A stretch of 64,000 bases of DNA from Acanthosepion esculentum (GCA_964036315.1 OZ038509.1:25096705-25160704), one strand, 5' to 3'; counted from the first letter of the stretch, positions 1-10,833 are shown. The notes: generated by a model from the letters alone, not told the origin. Translations and numbers: made by a program.

Positions 1-102
1 TTCATGTTTTTTTCTTTCATCACATGTAATTCCTTTTGCAAATAAATGCATTGTTGTTTGTTTTATATTTATTGTTTCCTGTTAATCATTTTTTTACTTG
101 GA

Positions 103-375
103 CTCACATTGAGTCCACCAATATTTTTTGTGGGATAAATTTTCCAGGAGCCTCTAAATATTTATTGTTTGTATTACTCACTTTTTTACTTAGACTCTGT
201 CATATATGAATTAAATTAAAGGAATCATCCGTTCATATAAATAAGTGGAGTTAGCATTAGGTCCATTGCTAAGTGTACCTTCATGTAGTAAACCTTCTAT
301 TTCATTACTTACCTCCGAGTTTGTCTTCCTTATTTATTTCTCTCTGTTAACTCAAAAACATGAAATACAACAGGG
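103..375. repeat. Dispersed repeat, first copy (blocks A1-B1)
   Basis: Two blocks, A (about 103-170) and B (about 190-375), recur at 822-1,075 in the order B then A. Block B directly precedes the LINE-tail array at 376-821 and recurs directly after it. The short reading frame in this stretch has no recognisable domain and ends in a purine-rich LINE tail, so it is not called a gene. Confidence 0.6.
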
Positions 376-821
376 AGGAGGAGGAGGAGGAAGAAGAAGA
401 AGAAAAAGAAGAAGCTTGTGTAAATGGTTGTTAGAACAGGGATTAGGAGAGATAATAAAATGACAAAATTTACTAAGAGCTACAAAGGACAGGAAATTGT
501 GGAGAGCCATGATTGCACACATCCTGAAGGGATATGGTAAGAAGAAGAAGAAGAAGGAACTTGTGTAAATGGTTGTTAGAACAGGGATTAGGAGAGATAA
601 TAAAATGACAAAATTTACTAAGAGCTACAAAGGACAGGAAATTGTGGAGAGCCATGATCGCACACATCCTGAAGGGATATGGTACGAAGAAGAAGAAGGA
701 ACTTGTGTAAATGGTTGTTAGAACAGGGATTAGGAGAGATAATAAAATGACAAAATTTACTAAGAGCTACAAAGGACAGGAAATTGTGGAGAGCCATGAT
801 TGAGCTCATTCTGAAGGGACT
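376..821 (+). repeat. LINE-A 3'-tail tandem array, 3 copies
   Basis: Three copies of a roughly 140-145 bp unit lie head to tail. Each carries the last codons of an RTE-like LINE ORF2, including the segment KDRKLWRAMI near its end, followed by a (GAA)n-rich tail. Only the 3' end is present; there is no reverse transcriptase upstream. The unit is not a multiple of three, so the frame closes in each copy. Reading frames on the opposite strand (MALHNF.. type) are antisense shadows of this unit. Confidence 0.8.
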
Positions 822-1075
822 GTCATATCGGACATAAATGAATGGAATCGTCTGTTTATGTAAATAATCGAAATTGAAGAGAGTTAGCATTAGGTCAATT
901 GCTAAGTGTACCTTTTTGTAGTAAACCTTCTATTTCATTACTTACCTACAAGTTGGTCTTCCTTATTTATTTTTCTCTGTTATCTCAAAAACACAAGATA
1001 CAATTGACTTGCATTGAGTCTACCAAGATTTTTTGTGGAATAAATTTTCCAGGAGCCTGTAAATATTTACTATTC
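822..1075. repeat. Dispersed repeat, second copy (blocks B2-A2)
   Basis: Block B (822-1,003) matches 190-375 with scattered substitutions. Block A (1,004-1,075) matches 103-170. The order is reversed relative to the first copy, so B flanks the LINE-tail array on both sides. Confidence 0.6.
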
Positions 1076-1216
1076 AAAGCCTTGATTCCCACAAGATTAT
1101 GGTTACTAATATTTACCCAAACATACTAGCATGCCACAACAGTAACACCAATAGTCATCTTCTGTGTTCCTGAATCCAATTCGTTTATTGTCCGTTCTCT
1201 TTACTAACATCTTAAA

Positions 1217-1505
1217 GCTTATAGCCATGTCACATTGAAACAATGGGACCCATAAGATCACCAAAGTTAAGCAACATCAAGGCTGGTTTATATCTAGATG
1301 GGTGACTGCTTGGGAATATCAGATACTGTAAGCTTGGATGTGCAGGTGGTGTAATGGATAATGGCTCGCAATTTTAAATCAGAGATCCAAATTCTAATTT
1401 CTGTTGGGTTTGTTATATTCCCTGATGCACAAACACCTTTGAGAACGGTACGAATCCACCTATTCTCCTCCCAGTTATGGGTTAATTATTAAAACTTGTT
1501 TCACT
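1217..1505 (+). repeat. Composite SINE: 5S rRNA-like head plus tRNA-like part
   Basis: Bases 1,217-1,335 follow the order of animal 5S rRNA: a GCCAT start region, GTTAAGCAACATC corresponding to the box A region, then GATGGGTGACTGCTTGGGAATA-like box C sequence, and a CTGTAAGCTT end. Directly downstream (about 1,340-1,420) is a tRNA-like segment with GGTGTAATGGATA in the box A position and a degenerate box B, then a body ending near 1,505. Many departures from functional 5S make it a pseudogene-type SINE head. The 5S resemblance is seen by eye; that both parts form one element is inference, supported by the same order at 2,958-3,245. Confidence 0.7.
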
Positions 1506-1639
1506 AAACTATTATTGTCTTGAAAAAAAATTCTTACAATCTAAAAAATATTTTATGGCTTTAAATAACTTGCAAAAGGTTGATAAACCATAGAAAATGA
1601 TTCAATCATTAACATCTTGTTTTCTTTCACTGTCAGTAA

Positions 1640-1890
1640 CCCCTTGTGATTCTGTGGTTCTACAGAAGGATGCTGAGAATACCATGGACTGAACATGTGA
1701 ACAATGGTGAAGTTCTAGAGACAATGGTAATGAAAAGTACACTTATACTTAATGTTAGGAAAAGACAGGTGAAATTTCTGGGGGACATAATGAGGAAAGA
1801 GGGACAGAAAACTTAATACTTACCGGATAGATTGAAGGTAAGAGAGACAGGGGGGAAGCAATGTATAATCTATCTAGTGAGCTTGAGGAA
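1640..1890 (+). pseudogene. LINE-A ORF2 C-terminal fragment
   Basis: The plus strand reads as the region just after the reverse transcriptase of an RTE-like LINE: segments like LRIPWTEHV, followed by RKRQVKFLGDIMRKEG, with stop codons. The same segments occur in the larger copy at 18,893-20,245. It leads directly into the tail array, so the two are one decayed insertion lacking its 5' part. Confidence 0.75.
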
Positions 1891-2578
1891 ATGGATGGCA
1901 GAACAAGGTTTAGAAGACAAAATTCATAAGAGCTACAAATGACAGGAAATTGTGGAGAGCATTGATTGCCAACAACCTGAAGGGAGATGGCATATAAAAG
2001 AAGAAAAATGGACTTCAGTAAATGGATGGCAGAACAAGTTTTAAGAGAGATAACAAAAAGATAAAATTTGTTAAGAGCTACAAAGAACAGGAAATTGTGG
2101 AGAGCCATGATCACCAATGTCCTGAAGGGACATGGAAGATTGAAGAAAAACGGACTTCTGTAAATGGATGGCAGAACAAGTTTTAAGAGAGATAACAAAA
2201 AGATAAAATTTAAGAGCTACAAAGAACAGGAAATTGTGGAGAGCCATGATCACCAGTGCCCTGAAGGGTTGTGTCATATAGAAGAAGGAAAACGAGATTG
2301 AGTAAATGGATGATGGAACAACGTTTAGGAGAGATAACAAGAAAACAAAATTTATTAAGAGCTACAGAGGATAGGAAATTGTGGAGAGCCATGATCCCTT
2401 ATGTCCTGAAGGGTCACAGAACATAGAAGAAGAAAAATGAGCTTCAGCAAATGGATGGCAGAACAAGTTTTAAGAGAGATGACAAAAAGAGAAAATTCAT
2501 AAGAGCTACAAAGAACAGGAAATTGTGGAGAGCCATGATCGTCAATGTCTTGATGATACATGGCATATAGAAGAACCC
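1880..2578 (+). repeat. LINE-A 3'-tail tandem array, 5 copies
   Basis: Five diverged copies of the roughly 140-bp LINE tail unit (near 1,891, 2,021, 2,165, 2,305 and 2,450), each with the RKLWRAMI-coding segment and a CATGG-CATATAGAAGAA type end. They continue the ORF2 fragment upstream. They differ from each other more than the copies at 53.6-55.1 kb do, so this array looks older. Confidence 0.8.
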
Positions 2579-2819
2579 CTTGCATCATAATGTCTTTTTT
2601 ACCTTATTTGGTGTGAAATAATTTAAAAAATTATTTGGCCTATAGACAAACTTACAGTATGATGAGAAAAATGTCACAAGTTGCTAACTCATTAGGGTCC
2701 TAGGGACACCAGATGTACTGTAGCTGTAGCAGCAGTGGTGTGTCTAGGGCAAGATAACCCAATGAAGCATATTCCTTCCTTTGTAGCTGCTTTTGAATTC
2801 AAAGTTTTCCTTCTAGACT

Positions 2820-3245
2820 GCATATGACCATATCACATTGAAACATTGGTTCTTGTCTGATCACTGGAGTTAAGCAACATCGAGCCTGGTCAGTACCTAT
2901 ATGGGTGACCACTTGGGAATTCCAGGTGCTGTAAGTTTAGATGTGCCAGTAGAAATGGCTTACAGCCATATAAAATTAAAACACTGATATGATCATCAAA
3001 GTTAAGCAACATCAAGCCTGGTCAGTATCTATATGGGTGATCACTCGGGAATAACAAGTGCTGAAAGCTTGGATGTGTGAGTGATGTAATGGGAAAGGGC
3101 TCAGTATGAGAAGTCAGAAAACTGAGTTCAAATTCCAGTCAGGTTCGTTACATTCTCTTATGCTCAAATACCCTTGGGAAAGGTATGAACCCACCTCTTC
3201 TCCCCTCCCGTTGATGGGGTAAAATAGCAAAGACTTGGATGTGAA
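2820..3245 (+). repeat. Composite SINE: two 5S-like heads then tRNA-like part
   Basis: Two 5S rRNA-like segments lie in tandem, 2,820-2,942 and 2,958-3,072. Each has GTTAAGCAACATC followed by CTGGTCAGTA and TATGGGTGA (box A to box C order). A tRNA-like segment (3,078-3,150, with GTGATGTAATGGG and GAGTTCAAATTCC as degenerate A and B boxes) and a body ending CCCTTGGGAAAGGTATGAA-type follow. The same body ending is found in the tRNA-SINEs at 3,578 and 15,600. No terminator T-run follows the 5S heads, so they are not functional 5S genes. Confidence 0.7.
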
Positions 3246-3508
3246 AATCATTATTATTCTCCAAGAAACTGTCAATACAATATTCATTTAAAAAAAAAAA
3301 AAGAATTCTTCTTACAGTCCCCAAATATGTTTCAGATTTAAATAACCTACAAAAAGGTTGATAAGCCATAAAAAACAAATCAACTTTTCTAGAGTGAAAG
3401 ATTAAAGTTGCAATATTTTAAGGTGAACAAGAAAACATTTACATATTTCTTTTTTGACAGAATCAGCAGGTATAAAAAAGAAGAATTGCAGCCTCTCTAT
3501 CTCTCTCT

Positions 3509-3509
<1 letters not shown>

Positions 3510-3573
<64 letters not shown>

Positions 3574-3574
3574 T
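3510..3574. repeat. (TA)n then (GA)n microsatellite
   Basis: About 46 bases of AT dinucleotides followed by about 18 bases of GA, directly before a tRNA-SINE. The YIYIYI reading frames come from this tract and are not genes. Confidence 0.95.
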
Positions 3575-3577
3575 GAG

Positions 3578-3810
3578 AGGCATGGTGGAGTAATGGATAT
3601 CGGTTGAGGAATCGGAGAGCCGAGTTTGAATTCCAGTCGAATCCATTACATTTACTTATGTGCTAATACCCTTGGGAAAGGTATGAATCTTCTTCTTCTC
3701 CCCCCAGCTATGGATAAATAGCAGGACAGACTGGGTCCTATAGCCTTGGATGGCAATTGGTCTACTGCAGAAAGAAATGGCATCCTACTGTTGGAAAAAA
3801 TCTGCTTCAT
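3578..3810 (+). repeat. tRNA-derived SINE (family S1)
   Basis: The head has a box A-like GGTGGAGTAATGGATA and box B-like GAGTTTGAATTCC, about 60 bases in all. The body includes CCCTTGGGAAAGGTATGAA and ends near GAAAGAAATGGCA. Two minus-strand relatives lie at 15,280-15,600 with nearly the same order. It is a pol III-type SINE by structure; whether it is transcribed cannot be seen. Confidence 0.8.
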
Positions 3811-3871
3811 CAGTCATGTATCGAAAGATACATGATCGCCTAAGCGTGTATCACACAGAGCATATAACTTG

Positions 3872-3918
<47 letters not shown>
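3872..3918. repeat. (TA)n microsatellite
   Basis: Uninterrupted AT dinucleotides between the SINE-containing block and a short unique block. Confidence 0.95.
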
Positions 3919-3922
<4 letters not shown>

Positions 3923-4158
3923 ATTGAATGGCAACTGGTCTAAGAGAAGGACAACTCTGAATTCAAAACCTGTGGAGGGTCGTTTGGGGACCTTGTGGCA
4001 TTCGTTGCACCAGGTCCCTGTATTCGTCTCTCCAAAAAGTGTGGATGGCCCTGCACAAAGCCTTCACCACTATAATCAAAATCCTGTGTGGGTGTCGGGC
4101 TTTCAGTTTCTGGGAACTGATCTGTCTGACCCTCATACGTCGAGTTCGACGGGAGAGT

Positions 4159-4162
<4 letters not shown>
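3919..4162. other. Unassigned segment between two (TA)n tracts
   Basis: About 240 bases of mixed, GC-richer sequence bounded on both sides by TA microsatellites. A minus-strand frame of roughly 65 codons runs through it but shows no recognised domain. It is probably another dispersed element bounded by its TA tails; this is inference. Confidence 0.4.

Positions 4163-4225
<63 letters not shown>
4163..4225. repeat. (TA)n microsatellite
   Basis: About 60 bases of TA with a single C interruption. Confidence 0.95.
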
Positions 4226-4856
4226 GAATTACATATAAATGAAATTCAATTGTAGCCAATTTAGATGGCCATTTCGCTCCTGGAGAAATTCCCTGGAGCT
4301 TGTCAATACCAAAATGTTTATTAAAAATATAAATCATAACATTTGTTTTAACTTTCCCAATCAAGTTCTAAAGGACAAAACACATCACACAAAGACCTTT
4401 TCTAGTTTCTCATACTCAGGGTTGGTGCAAGTGTCTCATGCTTCCCCAAATCTATGATACAGACCCCCCCCCTCCACACATGAATCTATTATCCAGGGAC
4501 CCTACTCTACTAAATCTCAATTTTTAAAAGGTACTATTCATATAAAACCTAATACAGTTACTACTGTAAACTAATAATGTACAATAATGTAAAAGAATGG
4601 ATCATATTCAATATAGATGAACAATTAGAAAAGATGAAAATAAATACAATGTATCTAAATACAAATTAGAGACCTGTCATAATATAGATCATTCCATCTT
4701 AAATAAATCAACAATGTTTTGCGGCAATTTCCAACATCAACTTGAGATTTTTTTGGGTTAAAAAGTTGGATTACTTTAACATATTCAACATTATGAATAA
4801 AAAAAATAAAGAATTTTATATACGAGTGTTTTTTCGAGACTTAGCATGAGCAAAAC
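4226..4856. other. No gene seen
   Basis: AT-rich sequence with stop codons in all frames. No repeat unit or known domain was recognised. Confidence 0.5.
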
Positions 4857-5058
4857 TGTTGTGTCGGAAACCTACCTCCCCTCTTGAAGATGAACTTGTC
4901 AGCTAGCAAAGACTTTATATAGCGGCACGTCGAGAGACAGAGTGCGAGAGAAAGTTCTTGGCTGAGCTAGTTATAGACTACTCAGGCGATTTCTGTACCT
5001 TTTACCAACCAATAAAACCCTTTTTATTGTTACGTGTTATTTGTCGTTTGTCTCTACA
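4857..5058 (+). mobile_element. Candidate short solo LTR
   Basis: The segment starts TGTTGTGTCGG and ends CTCTACA. It has a TATA-like TTTATATAGC near 4,914 and an AATAAA near 5,011, in the order expected of an LTR (promoter, then polyadenylation signal). No internal retroviral-type coding region is adjacent, and no clean target-site duplication is visible. The call rests on layout only. Confidence 0.4.
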
Positions 5059-5230
5059 AACCACAAACCAACATCATAACAAAAACAAATTCATGGATTT
5101 GTCTGAAAAAAAGATTTGAGAATGACATCAAAATCTGGAAAAATGTTTCATCCTTTAATAGTCCGTTGGGCTTAGTTTTAATTTGTATATAAATGTAGGT
5201 AGAAAACAAGCACATGTTGATAAGGTAGCC

Positions 5231-6145
5231 AGGATCACCAAGCACTGCCCAGGGTCCCCAACCAGGCTTGGAACATGCCAGTCAGAGGAGTTTGGGGGTA
5301 GTACATGATCAGTGATATTATATCTGGTTCTGGTTGATAAAATAATGAGTCACAAAGCACTGTCCTCAATCAGGCTTCCTCCCGACCCCAGTCAGGGTGT
5401 TCTGGGGTAGTTTGTGCGGCCATGATTGGTGATATTATATATGGTTCTGTTTGATAAAATAATGACAATCACAAAGCACTGTCCTCAATCAGGCTTCCTT
5501 CCGCCCCCAGTCAGGGTGTTCTGGGGTAGTTTGTGCGGGCATGATTGGTGATATTATATATGGTTCTGGTTGAAAAAATAATGACAGTCACAAAGCACTG
5601 TCCTCAATCAGGCTTCCTTCCGCCCCCAGTCAGGGTGTTCTGGGGTAGTTTGTGCGGCCATGATTGGTGATATTATATATGGTTCTGGTTGATAAAATAA
5701 TGACAGTCACAAGGGCACTGTCCCCAGTCAGGGTGTTCTGGGGTAATACGTGCGGCCATGATTGGTGATATTATATATGGTTCTGGTTGATAAAATAATG
5801 ACAGTCACAAAGCACTGTCCTCAATCAGGCTTCCCCCGGCCCCCAGTCAGGGTGTTCTGGGGTAGTTTGTGCGGCCATGATTGGTGATATTATATATGGT
5901 TCTGGTTGATAAAATAATGACAGTCACAAAGCACTGTCCTCAATCAGGCTTCCCCCGGCCCCCAGTCAGGGTGTTCTGGGGTAGTTTGTGTGGCCATGAT
6001 TGGTGATAGTATATATACGGTTCTGGTTGATAAAATAATGATAGTCACAAAGCACTGTCCTCAATCAGGCTTCCCCCTGCCCCCAGTCAGGGTGTTCTGG
6101 GGTAGTACGTGCTGCCATGATTGGTGATATTATATATGGTTCTCG
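5231..6145. repeat. Tandem array, 119-bp unit, about 8 copies
   Basis: Units share CAAAGCACTGTCC, CAGTCAGGGTGTTCTGGGG, GGCCATGATTGGTGAT and GGTTCTGGTTGATAAAATAA. The CAAAGCACTG marker is spaced 119 bases at 5,353, 5,472 and 5,591, and also 119 between 5,808 and 5,927, then 121 to 6,048. The unit starting near 5,709 is about 20 bases short, and the first unit (from 5,231) is the most diverged. It does not resemble the 119-bp satellite at 23-34 kb by eye. Confidence 0.9.
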
Positions 6146-6375
6146 CCTTAAATTTATTGTTGATAACTGTGAGATTAACACATTCTCAATGCATTTAAAA
6201 CCGGGACCATATGTAATACCATGGATCATCACAAAGGCAATAATAGCGCAATGTGGTATACGAGCTAGTAGAGAAAAAGACTGACCATTTCTAAAACACA
6301 TCTTCAAATTTAAGTGGCATTTGTAGGCTTTGCTCACTTGTAGAGTGGTAGATAGGTAGCTGAAAAGTGTAGAGT
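6146..6375. other. No gene seen
   Basis: Short unique stretch between the tandem array and the LTR. A 90-codon minus-strand frame here partly overlaps the array and has no recognisable domain. Confidence 0.4.
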
Positions 6376-6850
6376 TGTGGCGGACCGTGGGGGTGAAGAT
6401 GTGAAGAGATATCAGAAGGTTAAACTTTCCTGCTAGCCAGTCCAGCTACATAAGAATGTTGGACTTTAATTAAGTCCAAAGAAGACAAAGAAAACAAACA
6501 AGACCGATATACATGGGTAAACAAATATATATTAATAACAAAACAAGTTAAACAAAGACATGGACTGTTACATAGAGTTTGTATCGAGAAATTTTGTGTG
6601 TGTGTTGTAAGTGTTCGTACGTATGTGTATTGTTCTTAGCGCGTTCCCGGAATTTGGGAAACACTGTATCTGTGAGAGGTCACATATTGACCTAAGTGGA
6701 AAAAGAGAGATTTTACCTTGTCTCCAAACGAGGTAGCGGCCCAAGGCCTAAGTCGAGAGAGAGAGAGAGAAGGGTCAGCCAGTATTTATAGTCAGGGGAG
6801 AGAGACCCCTGTTGAAAGATTAAAGAACTGAGGAGGAGTTAACTGCGACA
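6376..6850 (-). mobile_element. Solo LTR, family L1 (475 bp)
   Basis: Read on the minus strand it begins TGTCGCAGTT and ends GGTCCGCCACA (TG..CA). It is flanked by a 4-base direct repeat GAGT (6,372-6,375 and 6,851-6,854), as expected of an integrated LTR element. A TATA-like TATAAATACTGGC lies about 60 bases into the LTR. A near full-length copy in the other orientation is at 39,209-39,675. No gag-pol remains nearby, so it is a solo LTR. Gypsy-type is plausible from the 4-base duplication, but the superfamily cannot be fixed without the internal region. Confidence 0.8.
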
Positions 6851-7049
6851 GAGTTGCATCCCAAATTTTGATCTGATTTGGTTGTTTATAAAAAAATAGA
6901 AGATTAAAAAAAATAAATGTCTTTGGATGGTTGATATTGGAATTTCATCCATTTCATTCATATCCACTGTATGGCAGTGTTCGAAACGGGGTTTTTTTTT
7001 CAAAAAGTTCTTTCAAGTTGTTAACATTGTAAAGAGATTGCTGAATATG

Positions 7050-7780
7050 TGTTAAGTCACTGCAATCTAGTAGGAAGTGTTTTACGGTCTAAGTTTCTTG
7101 GCATGCTATGCATTCGGGAGGATCTTCGTCTTTTAGGAGGAAGGAGTGAGTTATGTGTGTGTCCTATCCGAATATTCGCTAAAACCACTTCTTCTTTGCG
7201 TGATTTTCTGGGTTCAGGTAGTTGTTTCTTTAGGGAGGGTTTGATTTTAAATAATTTATTGTTTTGACAGGTGTTCCAGGTGTCTTGCCATTTCTTTAAA
7301 ATAAAGTCATTGATTAGGGGTTTATAGTCAGTGTATGGAACCTTTATGTTACTTGTGTTGAGTTTCAGGGAGTTTTTTTTGCAGCCACATCAGCTTTTTC
7401 ATTTCCATGAAATCCAGAGTGGCTGGGAATCCAACAGAAAATGGTTTTGTTTTGTGAGATCGCATGTATTCTATGTAGGAGTTTGGTGAGCAAAGGATTG
7501 TTTAATTTTTGTTTTTTTAATGATTCGAGTACTGATAATGAGTCTGCAAAAATAATGAATTTATTTGAGTTAAGTTTAGTGATGAGGTCTAGAGCTAAAT
7601 CAATGGCTGTAACTTCGACACTAAAAATTGAGGTAATCTTTTCTGTAGAACAGTACTTTTAAAGATAGCAGCACATCCTACATTGTTTTTGATTTTGGAG
7701 CCATCAGTATATATGTAGGCCCAATTTGGGTATTGTTCCAGGATATAATTTAGTTTTTCTATATAGTATAAGGGGTATGT
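7050..7780 (-). pseudogene. LINE RNase H-domain fossil
   Basis: The minus strand encodes, with frame breaks, YIYTDGSKI near the upstream end and FCWIPSHSGFHGNEKADVAA in the middle. These are the DGS and HxGxxGNEKAD signatures of a LINE-type RNase H (I or Jockey-like non-LTR elements). The D, H and D residues of the late motif are visible, but stops and shifts break the frame. No reverse transcriptase of the same element is joined to it; the LINE-B fragment upstream belongs to a different family that ends without RNase H. Confidence 0.7.
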
Positions 7781-8039
7781 GTCAGATTTAGTGTGGGCAG
7801 CCAGTTTTAAAATGACTTTTGGTCGTTCTAATCGCCAGGGTGGATGTTCAGGTTACTTTGAATTCATGTATACTAGTTTTGTCTATCAAATTGTCTGTAA
7901 ATGGTTTTATCATTTTTTCCATGTAAAGGCCAAGAGGTTTGATAGCGTTTTCTTTTTTGTCAAACAGATGTTTATAGTTTGGGTTGAATGTGCATTTATA
8001 GGCAGAATTTGATGGATTGGATTTGAGTTTTAGGTAATA

Positions 8040-8640
8040 TTGTAGAGCTAATTGTCAACAGTAAAATGGTGAGACCTAACTGCCAATCTAGTAGTACATT
8101 TAAATTCATGCAGTCGAAGCACTAAAGCAAACAGCTCATCAGAACAATTGCCATGAAAATATTTGTTAAAAAAAGATAAGAGGGTAGCCATTTCATGTTG
8201 GTGAAAAAATGACTGAAATTGAGATGCCAGGTTAGGATTGGTTATATTACAGACAATTCTTTAAATTTTGTCGAGAATCTGGAGATATATCATAGGAGCA
8301 TCAAACCAGATATTATGCATTTATGAGAAGAATTGTCTAGCATGATACTGTGAACCAACTTTCATACCAGCAGACCTAGCAATTGATTCAATATAATCAC
8401 TCCACTTCATGGTAGTGGAAAACATGAGCCCAAGAAGTTGCAAAGAGTTGCTCTTCTTGAGGTTAGCATCAGCCATTCTGATGGCAGGCAGAAAAGGTTC
8501 CCTATGGTGATTAAATGAAAGCATTTTTGTTTTGGAGGTGTTATAATTTAGAAGCCATTCTTTGCCCCCAACTGCAGGTCCTTTTCAAGAGCAGTTGCCA
8601 AATTGATTTTGCTGGATCTGTCACAACTTGCTACTAAGAC
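8040..8640 (-). pseudogene. LINE-B ORF2 fragment (Jockey/CR1-like)
   Basis: The minus strand carries the post-catalytic reverse transcriptase region: LLGLMFSTTMKWSDYIESIA, AGMKVGSQYHARQFFS, then degraded NKYFHGNCSDELFAL and a TRLA..SH segment. The same order occurs at 46,850-47,825, 49,225-49,560 and 13,395-13,910. The active-site YxDD lies outside the surviving part. Several stops show it is dead. Confidence 0.75.
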
Positions 8641-9003
8641 AAGAGTCAATAGTTATATCATTTTTTATATGACTAATAAAAGGAAAAATATGAAAAGAAT
8701 TCTTTTTTTCAATTCTTGAGAAATAAAATCTTGAAATTGAGAAAAAATTATTGAACTGAAATAAAATTTTTTCTCATTTTTTTTCTTATATTTTTTGTTT
8801 TGGTTTTGTTTTTTAAACTAGAACAATTTAGTGGTGCATTGTTTATTGAAGTATGTGATGATATTGATTTGACATAACTGAAAAAGATGTCATTGATATT
8901 TGATTCAAGAGAAAAGATGCATTCACAGTGAGGAAAACAATATTTTAAATAAGAACAGAAAAAGAAAAAAATGAGAAAAAGTTTTTGTTAATTATTTGAT
9001 CAT
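8641..9003. other. No gene seen
   Basis: Very AT-rich with T- and A-runs; no repeat or coding signature recognised. Confidence 0.5.
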
Positions 9004-9720
9004 TTGAAATCAATGCATAAATTCCCATTCAAAGTACATTTAATACATCAGTATTCTCTACCTTTCCTCGACATGTTATTAATATATAACAATGAGAAAT
9101 TACATTTTAAAGTATACTGTAAACCCGCAAACAAGAACGATCTAATCAACTTCTATTCCCACCACAACCTAAAAATAAAATCTGAACTAATCATAGAATA
9201 CTATCTCAGAAACCTTAGGATATGTAGCCCGGAATACCTAAATGAAGAAGAATATATTGAAAAAAACATTCAACCTTCTCCACTACATCATTTTATCCTC
9301 AATGCTAAAAAAAGGAGCTTACAAAATCTACAAGGCCAAAAAAACAGACACTGCCAATAAAACTTCTAACAAAAATTACACAAAATTCATAATCCTTTCA
9401 AATAAACTTGCAAAGAAATTAGTCGTCCATAATGCTAGGATCATTACCAGCATCTCCAAGTGGAGATATCATTAAGAAGAGAAATAAACCTAACACCAAT
9501 TTAAATGTTGGGATTTATCAAATAAATTGTTAACAATGCAAAATTGTTTATGTGGGGGAGACATCACATGATCTAAAAGCCTGCATCTACGAACACAATT
9601 TGAAAATTTGAATGGAGCCTTCTGTGAACCACCCTTTCCAAATACAAGGTCAGTGGACAAAAAGATGACATTTTGACAGCAAGGGGACAAGGCAAATCAA
9701 AATCGAGGAGCAGAAGGCAT
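9004..9720 (+). pseudogene. Penelope-like element (PLE-1): RT end and GIY-YIG
   Basis: The plus strand reads FLDMLLIYNNEKLHFKVYCK, then NKNDLINFYSHHN and LRICSPEYLNEEEYIE, the C-terminal part of a PLE reverse transcriptase. About 300 bases on, a shifted frame gives GIYQINC, IVYVGETSHDL and IYEH. This is the GIY-YIG endonuclease that PLEs carry after the RT, with the second motif as YVG. The position normally occupied by the catalytic Arg in RxxxH-type context reads Cys (KACIYEH), and a stop follows GIYQINC. Catalytic RT motifs are missing. It is a decayed 5'-truncated copy. Confidence 0.75.
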
Positions 9721-10090
9721 TTGACATCAAAACGAGAGCATCAAAATGACAAAAGGTCACCAGACAGCTGCGGAGTGACTAAAAAATTTTAAAGTTAAAG
9801 TGAAAATTCTCCTGCCATTAAAAAACAAAAAAAATGGAAGGAATTCAAAGAAATTTTCTCAAACACAGTGTGAATTTAAAAGGGATTTTTCTAAAACTAT
9901 TATATGTCCCCAAGACATCAAGAGGGCACCAGGCAGCTGCAGAGAGAGACTAAAGAATTTTGAAGTGAAAATTCTCCTGTAGTTGGGTTAGAAAAAAAAA
10001 AAAAAAAGAGAATGAAATGAATTCAAAGAAATTTTCCCAAACACAGTGTGAATTTAAAAGGGACTTTTCTAAAATTATGATATGTTCCTG
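9721..10090 (+). repeat. Two tandem copies of a PLE-1 3' segment
   Basis: A unit of roughly 180-190 bases is repeated: CAGCTGCGGAGTGAC/CAGCTGCAGAGAGAC, then GTGAAAATTCTCCTG, then CAAACACAGTGTGAATTTAA. The copies start near 9,760 and 9,940. They directly follow the PLE-1 coding fossil, so they may be its 3' untranslated or terminal-repeat region; that link is inference. Confidence 0.6.
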
Positions 10091-10469
10091 AGACGCTTGT
10101 TGGGCAAGTAGGTGTTTTTATTTTTTCTGAAAGGTGGTTATACTTTTGTTTTTTTTTTGTTTTTTGTCTTCTTGAATTGTTTTCTCTTTTGGTCATCGGT
10201 TCCATGTCTTTTTCTAAACTGAAATTATATTGTTTTTCATTTTTCAATGATTTTCCTTTCTATCTGAAATTCTCATCCCACCTCAATAGGGGCACAAAAC
10301 AAATCTTTGTGCAAAGTTCGTATTTGTACCTTTTTTGTACTTGGGTAATAAATGTTTTTTCCTTTAAAAGTTTACACAGTGGTCGAGTCTTATTTTGTTA
10401 TTTTGTGCTTATGATGACTTGCTATTAATACTTCTTTTTGTGTTTGGCACAAGAACATAGATTTAGGAG
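10091..10469. other. No gene seen
   Basis: T-rich stretch downstream of PLE-1 with an AATAAA near 10,348. It may be the tail of PLE-1, but no defined end was found. Confidence 0.4.
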
Positions 10470-10833
10470 TGTCCTATAGGAAGAAAATGACTAACTACCA
10501 ACACTCTGGACTTATGAATATATGTTTTCTGCCGGGTGTATAAATAGCTGTGTCAAGCTACTGTCCGCAGTTTACTACTGAATGGAACTATCCAGTCAAA
10601 TTAGTGTGAATTAGTGTGCATCGATGATTTTGGGTTTTGATTTAGGATTTACTGGACGCTAAGCCGAGCCGTGCTACTAACAAGGTATTCACAGAAATAG
10701 TTAATTATATTTGGTTGACTTTTACTTCTTTGTTCTTGTTAAGTATTTATTTGTGGTCGTAATTAAATACTGTTTTATCTTAACATTGAAGTCTTGAGTT
10801 ATACTTAAATATTAACGGCCACCGTATGTCACA
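10470..10833 (+). mobile_element. LTR, family L2, copy 1
   Basis: Begins near TGTCCTATAGGAAGAAAATGA and ends CCGTATGTCACA. It contains a TATA box in GGGTGTATAAATAGC near 10,539 and is paired with a very similar direct repeat at 11,112-11,485. It looks like one LTR of a small or internally deleted retrotransposon, since only 278 bases separate the two copies and these hold no gag or pol. Confidence 0.65.

Noticed and set aside
1217..3072. Functional 5S rRNA genes
   Set aside because: Too many changes from animal 5S, no T-run terminator, and direct linkage to tRNA-like SINE parts.
4095..4170. Ribozyme-like string near CTGATCTGTCTGACC
   Set aside because: Lacks the CTGANGA core and a GAAA after a stem; no hammerhead layout.
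9004..9360. Intact host nuclease gene with GIY-YIG domain
   Set aside because: RT-type segments upstream and frame breaks identify a decayed Penelope-like element.
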